Shown one piece after another: positions 1 through 7,120 of a stretch of 64,000 bases of DNA. A program made the position numbers and the translations under genes. Each line of letters begins with the position of its first letter. Position 1 is the first letter of the stretch. This stretch comes from Sphingobium yanoikuyae. GTDB lineage: Bacteria; Pseudomonadota; Alphaproteobacteria; Sphingomonadales; Sphingomonadaceae. Location of the stretch: contig NZ_CP053021.1 in the NCBI RefSeq assembly GCF_013001025.1, forward strand, positions 2,497,501 through 2,561,500, given 5' to 3'. Under the pieces are notes generated by a model. It was given only the letters and a program-made list of their open reading frames with translations, was not told the DNA's origin and ran no database searches.

Positions 1-192
1 TTGCACGACGCAGGCGGCCGCGAAGCCAAACGGCGGCTGGAGCGGCTTGTGATCGGCAAGCCCCTGGTCTGCCGCGCAGGGCGGCGCAGCTACGACCGCG
101 TGATCGGCGCCTGCACGCTTGGCGGTCGCCCGCTCGGCACCCTGTTACGTGAAGCCGGCGGCATCGAAGGCGGACGGGGCTGGCACAGGTGA
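1..192 (+). CDS. SNase-like (thermonuclease family) protein, C-terminal part
   Basis: The window opens inside this gene; only about 63 residues are visible. The pattern EAKRRLERLVIGKPLVCR followed by YDRVIGACTLGG and LREAG is the C-terminal half of the staphylococcal-nuclease fold, where basic residues and the Y-x-R-x-x-x-x-C segment sit near the active site. Members are often small secreted nucleases, but the N-terminus is outside the window, so export cannot be judged. A TTG codon sits at position 1, but a start there would remove half the domain, so I treat the gene as running in from the left. The stop overlaps the GTG start of the AlkB-like gene, which suggests translational coupling. 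Family call moderate, function inferred. Confidence 0.6.
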   Translation: MHDAGGREAKRRLERLVIGKPLVCRAGRRSYDRVIGACTLGGRPLGTLLREAGGIEGGRGWHR

Positions 193-764
193 CGATGATG
201 GCCGACCTGTTCGATGCCCCGCTCGTTCCGGGGCTGGCCACGCGGCCAGCGATCGTATCGGCCGCGGAAGAGGCTTCCCTCATTGCCAAGATCGATGCCG
301 AGGGCCTCAGCCCATTCCGGTTTCAGCAATGGACCGGCAAGCGCCTGACCCGGTCGTTCGGCTGGAGCTATGATTTCGAGAGCGGGCGGTTCACGCCCAC
401 CGATCCCCTGCCGGACTGGCTTGAGCCAGTGAAGGCGCGGGCTGCCGCCTTCGCCGGCCTCGCGCCCGATCAGCTCGTCCAGGCCTTGTTGATACGCTAC
501 GATCCCGGTGCAGGCATCGGCTGGCACAAGGACCGGCCGGTGTTCGAGCATGTCATCGGCATCTCACTCGGCCACGGCGCCACGCTGCGGTTGCGCCAGC
601 GGACCGCCGACGGGTTCGCGCGCGCTAAAGCCGAGCTTGCGCCTCGGTCGATTTATCATCTTGCCGGCGAGGTTCGCCATCAATGGGAGCACAGCATTGC
701 ACCGATGGAGGTGCCGCGCTGGTCGATCACCTTCCGCAGCCTGCGCGATGGAGACGCACCATAA
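189..764 (+). CDS. AlkB-like 2-oxoglutarate/Fe(II) dioxygenase
   Basis: This 191-residue protein has the AlkB double-stranded beta-helix signature. The iron-binding H-x-D occurs in GIGWHKDRPVFE, a distal histidine lies in the segment RHQWEHSI, and the 2-oxoglutarate-binding arginines lie in PRWSITFRSLRD near the C-terminus. The family oxidatively demethylates alkylated DNA or RNA bases; the short length fits the compact bacterial AlkB homologues rather than E. coli AlkB itself. The start is GTG at 189, overlapping the upstream stop; ATG codons at 195 and 198 are alternatives that change the N-terminus by two or three residues. No adaptive-response regulator is visible nearby, so induction by alkylation is unproven. 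Confidence 0.85.
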   Translation: MTMMADLFDAPLVPGLATRPAIVSAAEEASLIAKIDAEGLSPFRFQQWTGKRLTRSFGWSYDFESGRFTPTDPLPDWLEPVKARAAAFAGLAPDQLVQALLIRYDPGAGIGWHKDRPVFEHVIGISLGHGATLRLRQRTADGFARAKAELAPRSIYHLAGEVRHQWEHSIAPMEVPRWSITFRSLRDGDAP

Positions 765-854
765 TCCTTTTTCCAGAGCGACTTGGCGAATTGAATCTGG
801 GGACGGCAACCCTACATCACGCCTATCGTTCAACAACGGAAAGGAGGTGGTCGA

Positions 855-929
855 ATGTCTCATTGTCCAACGCCGACTGCGGCGACTGAAGTGAGCATGG
901 CCTCCACCGCGGGGGTCCGGCTCGTCTGA
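855..929 (+). CDS. Candidate 24-residue small ORF with very strong ribosome-binding site
   Basis: An almost ideal Shine-Dalgarno, AAAGGAGGTGG, ends five bases before ATG 855. The frame encodes 24 residues starting MSHCPTPTAATEV and ends with TGA at 927-929, and a perfect intrinsic terminator follows at 955-982. Strong SD, short peptide and terminator together look like either a stand-alone small mRNA or a leader peptide/attenuator ahead of the SRPBCC gene at 1030. I do not recognise the peptide. The 90 bases between the AlkB-like stop (764) and this ATG contain no other frame of note. Existence of translation is an inference from the SD. Confidence 0.45.
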   Translation: MSHCPTPTAATEVSMASTAGVRLV

Positions 930-954
930 GTTGGCCGCGAAGGCAAGACAATGG

Positions 955-988
955 AAGGGCCGTCCCGTAAGGGGCGGCCTTTCGTTTT
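955..988 (+). terminator. Intrinsic terminator, 12-bp stem with GTAA loop
   Basis: Bases 955-966 pair with 971-982 (one G-T near the loop and one at 957/980) around a GTAA tetraloop, followed by CGTTTTT. It ends the small transcript carrying the 24-residue ORF, or acts as an attenuator before the SRPBCC gene that starts 42 bases further on. Confidence 0.85.
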
Positions 989-1029
989 TGGGTTGGTCGC
1001 CATGCCACGCTCCTCTTATTCAGATCCGG

Positions 1030-1494
1030 ATGATCGAATCCGCCACCCATTCAGCAGCCCGCACCATCCTGGCATCGCCTCGGGCGATCTATCGCGCCTT
1101 CCTCGATCCTGAGACCGTTGGTTCCTGGCGGCCGCCGAAGGGAATGAGCGCCAAGATCTTTCATTTCGATCCGCGAACGGGTGGCGGCTATCGGATGGCG
1201 TTCATCTACGACGATGCCGAGACCGGAAAAGGCAAGTCGACTGCTGACGCTGATATCTTCGAAGGGCGGTTCGTCGAGCTGGTTCCGGAAGAGAAGATCG
1301 TCGAGGCAGTGACCTTCGAGAGCGCGGATCCGGCGTTCGGCGGCACGATGACGATTACCACCCGGCTCACGCCCGTGCGCGACGGCACGAAGGTCACGTT
1401 TGTCGCCGAGAATGTACCGGCCGGAATCAGCGAGGCAGACCATAAAGCCGGCATGGAGTCGACGCTGAAGAACCTCGCCAACCTGCTTGAGTGA
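1030..1494 (+). CDS. SRPBCC family protein (AHSA1-like)
   Basis: The 154-residue product has the Bet v1-like START/SRPBCC pattern of Aha1-related bacterial proteins: RTILASPRAIYRAFLDPETVGSWRPP near the N-terminus, GGGYRMAFIYDD in the middle, FEGRFVELVPEEKIVEAVTF before the central strand, and the closing helix HKAGMESTLKNLANLLE. These proteins form a hydrophobic cavity that binds small ligands; the biochemical role is usually unknown. ATG 1030 begins MIESATHS and immediately precedes the domain; an upstream in-frame extension reaches back through the terminator and is unlikely to be coding. It stands alone between the terminator and the antitoxin remnant, with no operon partner on this strand. 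Confidence 0.8.
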   Translation: MIESATHSAARTILASPRAIYRAFLDPETVGSWRPPKGMSAKIFHFDPRTGGGYRMAFIYDDAETGKGKSTADADIFEGRFVELVPEEKIVEAVTFESADPAFGGTMTITTRLTPVRDGTKVTFVAENVPAGISEADHKAGMESTLKNLANLLE

Positions 1495-1594
1495 AACCAC
1501 GGTGACGCGGAGTTCTTTCGACATGGTGGTGCTTCTCGATCTAGAAGCCTCCTCGCTCGCTGAGCGCATCTGGGGGTCGAGGTTGGTTGAGCGT

Positions 1595-1756
1595 TCATGG
1601 ATTGGATCCGGCGCTATACCGCCCGTGCCCTACGCGTACGAGCAGGCCTTCGTCGCACATCGGGGAGAGGTAGCAGCGAGGTACGCCAATGCTGGCAAGA
1701 TCCTTCGTCCGAACCACCCCTCGTCGCCGGGCAAGTGCGACCGCGCGTTCTCTCAA
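1595..1756 (-). pseudogene. AbiEi-type antitoxin, N-terminal remnant
   Basis: From TTG 1756 the frame encodes 53 residues, beginning RERAVALARRRGVVRTKDL and ending LLVRVGHGRYSAGSNP. This matches the N-terminal winged-helix segment of AbiEi antitoxins (type IV toxin-antitoxin family), which normally continue for another 100-200 residues after the G-R-Y/L-Y motif. Here translation stops just after it, and no AbiEii nucleotidyltransferase toxin is adjacent. I read it as a truncated relic. Upstream (1757-1990) there is an open frame on the same strand but no recognisable domain. Recognition rests on the short motif only. Confidence 0.5.
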
Positions 1757-2065
1757 CGAAGGTTGAGGACCGCCCTCCGATCTGACCCGTTCAGCCCTAT
1801 CGCGTTCGCGCTTCCGAATGCCACCTGTAGGCTGTCGGGGAGCCGGAAGCGGCGAATCGGAGGCAAAAACGGTGGCTTCGTCGGACTGTGTAAATAAGGA
1901 TCTGCTTGCTGAAGCACGGAAGCGTGATAGGGTTTTCCTCGCCTCGTCGGATGCGAAAAGCAAAATTGTTTTAGACGTATCCTGAGATGGGAGCCACTAT
2001 TTCAGCCCTTGGCAAGGCCGGGCTGGCTCCAGACAATCCGAAATTCAGCGCATCGCACGATTGCG

Positions 2066-2093
2066 GCGCTCGCCAACCATGGCTGGCGAGCGC
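2066..2093 (-). terminator. Stem-loop downstream of the siderophore receptor
   Basis: GCGCTCGCCA (2066-2075) pairs perfectly with TGGCGAGCGC (2084-2093) around an 8-base loop, seven bases past the receptor stop on the minus strand. There is no T-tract, so it is at best a weak or Rho-assisted terminator or an mRNA 3' stabiliser. Bases 1757-2065 hold no gene I can support. Confidence 0.4.
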
Positions 2094-2099
2094 ATGCCT

Positions 2100-4328
2100 T
2101 CAGATTCTGCCGCGCAGCGTCACCAGAGTATTGCGCGGATCGCCATAGGCATCGGTCGAGCCCCAGCGGATATCATAGCCGATCGCCTTGTAATAATGCT
2201 TGTCGAACAGATTGTTGATGTTGGCCTGAAGATCGAACCGGTCGCTGATCTTGTATCCCAGCATCAGGTCGGCAACGGCATAGCCCCCCTGTTCGACGCG
2301 GAAGGCGACATTGTTGAAATTGGCGCCGTTATTGTCGTTGTATATGCGACTCTGCCAGTTAAGTCCGGCGCCGACACGCAGCCGGTCGAGCTTCCCCGGC
2401 ATAGTGTAGAAGGTCGACAATTTAGCCATGTGGCGGGGCATGTCGGTGTCGAAATTCTTGCCGCCATTTTCGGGGTTGGTGTCCCGCACAAATTGAATGC
2501 TGGTATAGGTATAGCTGAGCGAAATGTTCCAGTCGGGCGTAATCGCGCCCTGAAGCTCGGCATCAATGCCCTTGCTGCGCACCAGGCCAGCAGCCGTCGA
2601 GCAACTGCTGGCCGGGAAGCTGGGACAACCGCTCTGATCGGTCGGCACAAATGCCCTATTCCGTTGGTCGATGCGGAAGAGCGCGATCGCCGCATTCAGC
2701 GCCCCGTCGAGATATTCGCCCTTGATGCCCACCTCGTAATTCTGGCCGGTGATCGGCTTCAGGATCGCCTGGCTATCGGTGTCTACGGCAAAGCCCCTGG
2801 CCGTCTGCGGCTGAAAAATGTCGGTGAAGCTGGCATAGAGCGAATGACGACGATCGATGTCCAGGATCGCGCCGGCATAGACGGTCTTGTGGGCATCGAC
2901 CTTGTAATCGCCGGTCGCAGCCGTGCGATTATCATAATCATACCAATCCAGCCGCCCGCCCAGGATAACCTTCAGCCCGTCGAACGGATTGAGCCGGGTC
3001 GAGGCATAGAGACCGCCCTGGGTGATGACGTTCCGGCTGTAGGTCGTCGGCACGAAATTGGGTCGAGCACCGCTGGCCGGGTCGAAATCGAACATGTCGA
3101 CATCGCCCGCGAGCAGCCCGCCCCCGCTGTAATTTTGCGTGCCTGTCGAGGTCTCGCGTCGGCTGGCACCGAATGTCAGATCATGGTCACGACCAAACAA
3201 CGTGACCGGCCCGCTGGCATAGAGGTCGACACTGGCCTGATCCTCGTCATAGGCGGCCTGATAGGCGGAATGGGTGAGCGTCAGGTCGGGCCGGCGATAG
3301 ACATAGGTGCCGGAGAACATGGCATCCTGCCACACCTTCATGCTCGCCAGCCGGACGCTCCAGTCGTGACCGAACCGATGGGTCAGTTCGCCAAAGACAG
3401 TGTTCGACTTCTGGCTTTTGCCTTCCCAGTCATAGCTGGGTCGGGTCGAGCGCGGCAGGTCGAGATGCGCGCCGGTAGCGCTGAGCGGCAAGCCGCCCCA
3501 GAAGCTATTGAAGAAATCATCCTGATGGGTGGCGCCCACCATGAGCGTCGTATCAGGGCCGATATCATATTCGCCGATCGCATGGATCAGGCCGCGATGA
3601 ATGACCTCGCCATCGCGGAAACTGCTGCTGTCCTGATAGGAGCCGATAACCCGCACCCGCAGATTGCCGGCCTGATCGACACCGCCCGACATGTCGATCT
3701 GCCCGCGATAATTGTCCCACCTGCCGGCCGATCCTTCGAGATTGAGCTGAAAGTCGCGGGTCGGGCGCTTGCGCACCAGATTGATCGCCGCCGATGGATT
3801 GCCGCTGCCGGTTACAAGGCCCGTAGCGCCGCGCACCACCTCCACCCGGTCATAGATGGCCATATTGGCCTGACTTCCCACGACCCATCCCTGATAGCGG
3901 GACGGCAGACCGTCATACATGATGTTGTCGATATCGAAACCGCGCGCGGTAAAGCTCGGGCGGCCGGGCCCGCTGGAATAGTTGAGGAAAAGGCCTGGCG
4001 TATTTTTCACCACGTCGGTGATGTTGGTCATCACCTGATCATCCAGTCGCTGGCGGGTGACGACGGTCACCGACTGCGGCGTCTCGCGGATCGACATGGG
4101 CAGCTTCGTCGCGGTCTTCATCGACCGGGTCGTGTAAGAGCCGGTCCCTTCGGTAGATGCGGGATCACTGGTCAGCCCATCATCAACGGCCTCCCCTTCA
4201 ACCCGGACCGACCCGAGCATGACAGCCTGACCATCCTGACTGGCTTGTTCCTGCCCAAACGCAGGCACCGCCGCGGCAACGATACCGCCCCCAGACAGCA
4301 ACGCCCCCATCCATCTCATATGTCGCAT
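2100..4328 (-). CDS. TonB-dependent siderophore receptor (FpvA/FhuE-like)
   Basis: Outer-membrane receptor of 742 residues. A signal peptide (MRHMRWMGALLSGGGIVAAAVPAFG) precedes the plug domain, which shows the ferric-siderophore-receptor signatures RETPQSVTVVTRQRLDDQ, VVKNTPGLFL, ARGFDIDNIMYDG, YDRVEVVRGATGL and SGNPSAAINLVRKRPT. The C-terminal barrel ends NTLVTLRGRI. I chose ATG 4328 because an AAAGGGG element sits just upstream; an in-frame ATG at 4358 lies inside a palindrome and has no ribosome-binding site. The gene is divergent from the PepSY operon at 4715, with palindromic operator-like sequences in between, so iron-dependent repression is likely (inference). Substrate specificity cannot be read from sequence. 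Confidence 0.93.
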   Translation of the reverse strand: MRHMRWMGALLSGGGIVAAAVPAFGQEQASQDGQAVMLGSVRVEGEAVDDGLTSDPASTEGTGSYTTRSMKTATKLPMSIRETPQSVTVVTRQRLDDQVMTNITDVVKNTPGLFLNYSSGPGRPSFTARGFDIDNIMYDGLPSRYQGWVVGSQANMAIYDRVEVVRGATGLVTGSGNPSAAINLVRKRPTRDFQLNLEGSAGRWDNYRGQIDMSGGVDQAGNLRVRVIGSYQDSSSFRDGEVIHRGLIHAIGEYDIGPDTTLMVGATHQDDFFNSFWGGLPLSATGAHLDLPRSTRPSYDWEGKSQKSNTVFGELTHRFGHDWSVRLASMKVWQDAMFSGTYVYRRPDLTLTHSAYQAAYDEDQASVDLYASGPVTLFGRDHDLTFGASRRETSTGTQNYSGGGLLAGDVDMFDFDPASGARPNFVPTTYSRNVITQGGLYASTRLNPFDGLKVILGGRLDWYDYDNRTAATGDYKVDAHKTVYAGAILDIDRRHSLYASFTDIFQPQTARGFAVDTDSQAILKPITGQNYEVGIKGEYLDGALNAAIALFRIDQRNRAFVPTDQSGCPSFPASSCSTAAGLVRSKGIDAELQGAITPDWNISLSYTYTSIQFVRDTNPENGGKNFDTDMPRHMAKLSTFYTMPGKLDRLRVGAGLNWQSRIYNDNNGANFNNVAFRVEQGGYAVADLMLGYKISDRFDLQANINNLFDKHYYKAIGYDIRWGSTDAYGDPRNTLVTLRGRI

Positions 4329-4350
4329 TCCAGCCCCTTTATTGCTATTG

Positions 4351-4366
4351 ATTCGCATATGCGAAT
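4351..4366. promoter_or_regulatory. 16-bp perfect palindrome, candidate iron-regulator operator
   Basis: ATTCGCATATGCGAAT is perfectly self-complementary and lies 23 bases upstream of the siderophore-receptor start. Its half-site ATTCGCAT recurs at 58607-58614 ahead of the other siderophore receptor. A Fur-family operator is the natural guess; the assignment is inference. Confidence 0.5.
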
Positions 4367-4476
4367 TAGGGGCTGTGATTTATGCTGTCCAGTACGGGGC
4401 ATGTTGCGCGTTCGACAAGGACTATTTGCCGGACATGGCAGCCCTTACGACCACAAAAAATCAAATGTCTTGTTTT

Positions 4477-4495
4477 GCAAATAAATCTCATTTGC
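4477..4495. promoter_or_regulatory. 19-bp inverted repeat, candidate Fur-type operator
   Basis: GCAAAT (4477-4482) and ATTTGC (4490-4495) form a 6-7-6 inverted repeat, the length of a classical Fur box, between the divergent siderophore receptor and PepSY operon. The rest of the 386-base intergenic region (4329-4714) has no gene. Confidence 0.5.
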
Positions 4496-4714
4496 GTTAA
4501 TGGCACCATCCCAACGCGACGAGGTGCCAAGCGAACCACTCGCCATGGGGTATGCAATTTGTAGGCAACGGGGCGGCTTTCCAATATTTCTCGACGTTTT
4601 TCTTTGGAAATCCAGTCACGCCAAACGTCAACCGAACAGGGCATTGATGAGCATTAGCGAACAGCGGGTTATGCACGAGCACAGGTCAGTAGAGATCGCT
4701 GGAGGCAAGGCATC

Positions 4715-6283
4715 ATGAAGGCATCGCTGCGCCAGACCATGTCGACGCTGCACACCTGGACCGGGCTGCTGCCTGGCTGGCTGCTGTTCGTCATCTTCCT
4801 GTTCGGCACGGTTGCGTTCTTCCAGCAGGAAATATCGCAATGGATGCGACCCGAGCTGGCACCTGTCCCGGTCAGTGAAAAGGCAATCGACGCCGCCGAC
4901 ACGATCCTGCGCAAGGAAGGCGCGGGTGCAGACGACTGGACGCTCTCCCTTCCCGGTTCGCGCGGCGGCGAAGGCTTCTCCATCGGTTGGACACCGGCGG
5001 GCGGCGACCGCTCAAGTCAGCAGGAACGGACGCTCGATGCCACCAGCGGCGCCCTGACCAGCGTGCGCGATACGCGCGGCGGTTTCTTCCTCTATCGCAT
5101 GCATTTCGACCTTCATTATATGCCGGTCATGTGGGCGCGCCTGCTCGTAAGCCTGGCTGCACTCGCCATGCTGGTCGCGATCCTGAGCGGCGTCGTCACC
5201 CACAAGAAGATCTTCACTGACTTCTTCCTGCTGCGCTTCGGCAAGGGCCAGCGCTCCTGGCTCGACGCGCATAATGTGACCGCCGTCCTCGCCCTGCCCT
5301 TCTATCTGATGATCACCTATACCGGGCTCGTCACCCTGCTTTTCACCCTGATGCCATGGGCGATCAGCGCAAATTTCCCGTCGACCGACGCCTATTATGA
5401 GGCCGCCTTCCCGTCCGGGCCGAAGAGCGAACCGAGCGAGACCAAGGCGGAACTGCGCCCGATCCCCGAACTGCTGCAGCGTGCCCGCACTCTGCGTCCC
5501 GGTTTCGAGCCCAGCTATGTCAGCATCAGCCATCCCGGCAATGCAGCCGCGATCGTCCGCATCTGGCCCCGCACCGAAACGCTGGGCGGCCACCAGCCGA
5601 TGCTCTACCTTAACGGCGCCACCGGCGAACCGCTGGCTGGCCCACGCGAAGGCGGTGCAGCGACCGCGACCAAGGGGGTGATGATCGACCTCCATGCCGG
5701 CCGCTATGCCAACCCGGCCTTGCGGTGGCTCTATTTCCTTTCTGGTGTGGGCGGCACGATCATGGTCGGCAGCGGGCTAGTGCTGTGGACGGTCAAGCGT
5801 CGCGCCAAGCTGCCCGATCCGGCCCGGCCCCATTTCGGTTTCCGTCTGGTCGAACGGCTGAACATCGGCGTCATCGCCGGCGCATCGGCAGGGATCGCGG
5901 TCTATTTCCTCGCCAACCGGCTGCTTGATCCGGCAATCGCCAAACGCGCCGACTGGGAAGTCAACGCCCTGTTCATCGCCTGGGGCGCGATCTTTGTGTG
6001 GAGCCTGGGCCGGCCGGCACGGCGGGCCTGGGTCGAGACGCTGGCCGCCTGCGCCCTGCTCTATGCCGCCATTCCGCTGGTCAACGCCGCCACCACGCCC
6101 CGCGGCCTGCCCGCCAGCGTGATGGCGGGTGACGCTATCTTCATCCTGTTCGACCTGATGATGATCCTGACCGCCACCGGCTTCGCCTTTGCCGCCCGCA
6201 AGGTGGCAACCCACCAGTCCAAGGCCAAGGCGCGCAGCCGCACGCGCCAGCCCAAGCAAGATTTTCAGGAGGTGCCGGCATGA
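4715..6283 (+). CDS. PepSY-associated transmembrane protein (iron-uptake type)
   Basis: A 522-residue inner-membrane protein of the PepSY-TM family (PiuB-like). The opening helix LHTWTGLLPGWLLFVIFLFGTVAF is typical. It is followed by a periplasmic PepSY region, a second pair of helices around DAHNVTAVLALPFYLMITYTG, the conserved LHAGRYANPALRWLYFLSG helix, and four further helices toward the C-terminus. Family members sit beside siderophore receptors and are proposed to reduce iron-siderophore complexes or support their uptake; histidines in the HTW, DAHN and LHAGR motifs could bind haem. It is the first gene of an operon with four-base ATGA/GTGA overlaps that runs to 9530. Confidence 0.88.
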   Translation: MKASLRQTMSTLHTWTGLLPGWLLFVIFLFGTVAFFQQEISQWMRPELAPVPVSEKAIDAADTILRKEGAGADDWTLSLPGSRGGEGFSIGWTPAGGDRSSQQERTLDATSGALTSVRDTRGGFFLYRMHFDLHYMPVMWARLLVSLAALAMLVAILSGVVTHKKIFTDFFLLRFGKGQRSWLDAHNVTAVLALPFYLMITYTGLVTLLFTLMPWAISANFPSTDAYYEAAFPSGPKSEPSETKAELRPIPELLQRARTLRPGFEPSYVSISHPGNAAAIVRIWPRTETLGGHQPMLYLNGATGEPLAGPREGGAATATKGVMIDLHAGRYANPALRWLYFLSGVGGTIMVGSGLVLWTVKRRAKLPDPARPHFGFRLVERLNIGVIAGASAGIAVYFLANRLLDPAIAKRADWEVNALFIAWGAIFVWSLGRPARRAWVETLAACALLYAAIPLVNAATTPRGLPASVMAGDAIFILFDLMMILTATGFAFAARKVATHQSKAKARSRTRQPKQDFQEVPA

Positions 6284-6570
6284 CCCATGTCGCAACAGCC
6301 CTGCTGTCGCTCGGCGGCTTTGCGCTGCTGTTTCTGGCGATGGCCCGCCACCAGCAGGACTGGCTTCGTCGCAAGCTGCCCGACCAGCAATCACGCCGAT
6401 TGCGCCAGGCGGGCTTTGCGCTGCTGAGCATCGCCTTCCTGATCGCAGGCCTTGGCCTTGGCTGGGGTTATGGCAGCGTCGCCTGGTTCGGCTGGCTGAG
6501 CGCCGGCGCCGTCACGATCGTGACGCTCAATTGCAATCGCGAGCGCATCCTCACTTGGGTGCGGCCATGA
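6280..6570 (+). CDS. DUF3325 small membrane protein
   Basis: A 96-residue integral membrane protein with three predicted helices (residues 5-20, about 44-63 and 66-84). The motif MARHQQDW after the first helix and the closing TLNCNRERIL are hallmarks I associate with DUF3325. These proteins occur almost only in PepSY/siderophore-receptor operons; their role is unknown, and an accessory part of an inner-membrane reductase complex is one possibility. The ATG overlaps the PepSY stop by four bases. A paralogue lies at 61720 in the second such operon of this window. Confidence 0.8.
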   Translation: MTHVATALLSLGGFALLFLAMARHQQDWLRRKLPDQQSRRLRQAGFALLSIAFLIAGLGLGWGYGSVAWFGWLSAGAVTIVTLNCNRERILTWVRP

Positions 6571-6863
6571 TCGGGTTCAGCTCTGTCGCTCGTGCGCGCT
6601 GGGCCAATGCCGGACGGATCACGGCCTGCACGCTGGGTGCCTATGGCCTGACCGCGCTCGTCACTGCGGCCCTTTCCCGCCTGCTCGTTCGCCTTGGCAC
6701 TGATGCGGTCGAAGCCGTCACCGGCGTTACGCTTGCCAGCTTTGCCTTGTTCGCGGTGATCGCAATAAGCGCCTTTCACGCGCGCAATCCGGCGCGGGCA
6801 TGGAGCGTCATGATCCTCCTGGCCCTGCCACCCGCCATGCTGCTGCTCATGCTTTCGGAATAG
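6567..6863 (+). CDS. DUF3649-like small membrane protein
   Basis: The 98-residue product has three hydrophobic segments: ITACTLGAYGLTALVTAALSRL, FALFAVIAISAF and SVMILLALPPAMLLLML. The arrangement, including AFHARNPARAW between helices two and three, fits DUF3649, another small protein confined to iron-receptor operons. ATG 6567 overlaps the DUF3325 stop by four bases. A longer frame opening upstream overlaps DUF3325 extensively and should be ignored. Molecular function is unknown; co-occurrence suggests it works with the PepSY protein. Confidence 0.75.
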   Translation: MIGFSSVARARWANAGRITACTLGAYGLTALVTAALSRLLVRLGTDAVEAVTGVTLASFALFAVIAISAFHARNPARAWSVMILLALPPAMLLLMLSE

Positions 6864-6865
6864 AT

Positions 6866-7120
6866 ATGGCCTCGCCCCCTCTCCCCCGTGCGCCACTGAC
6901 CGATTATGTCGTGCCAAAATCGGCGCCGACGCTGAGCATCTTTGCCTTGGCTCCGCCGGCTGCGCCACCGGAAGCGGCACGCGAAGTGCCGCCCGGCCCC
7001 GAACAGTTCCGGGCGGAAGAGTCGCAGTCAATGCCCCGGCAGCCTATCCTGGAGCCACCCGAGGATGTGAAGGTCGAAAGCATCGAACGGGTCGTGCCGG
7101 TAAAGTCTTTCCCGCAATGA
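6866..7120 (+). CDS. Proline-rich TonB-like small protein without membrane anchor
   Basis: An 84-residue protein starting at ATG 6866, two bases after the preceding stop. It is rich in proline, alanine and glutamate (SIFALAPPAAPPEAAREVPP then PGPEQFRAEES), the composition of the periplasm-spanning linker of TonB energy transducers. No transmembrane helix precedes the linker and no TonB C-terminal domain follows it, so on its own it could not energise a receptor in the normal way. It may be a reduced TonB relic, a specialised accessory that is anchored by a partner, or a conserved protein of these operons. Its stop overlaps the receptor start (ATGA), so it is embedded in the operon rather than decaying randomly. 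Confidence 0.6.
   Translation: MASPPLPRAPLTDYVVPKSAPTLSIFALAPPAAPPEAAREVPPGPEQFRAEESQSMPRQPILEPPEDVKVESIERVVPVKSFPQ

Noticed and set aside
2061..4484. Plus-strand open frame of about 807 codons
   Set aside because: It lies antisense to the siderophore receptor, has no domain or signal, and arises from the codon bias of high-GC DNA.
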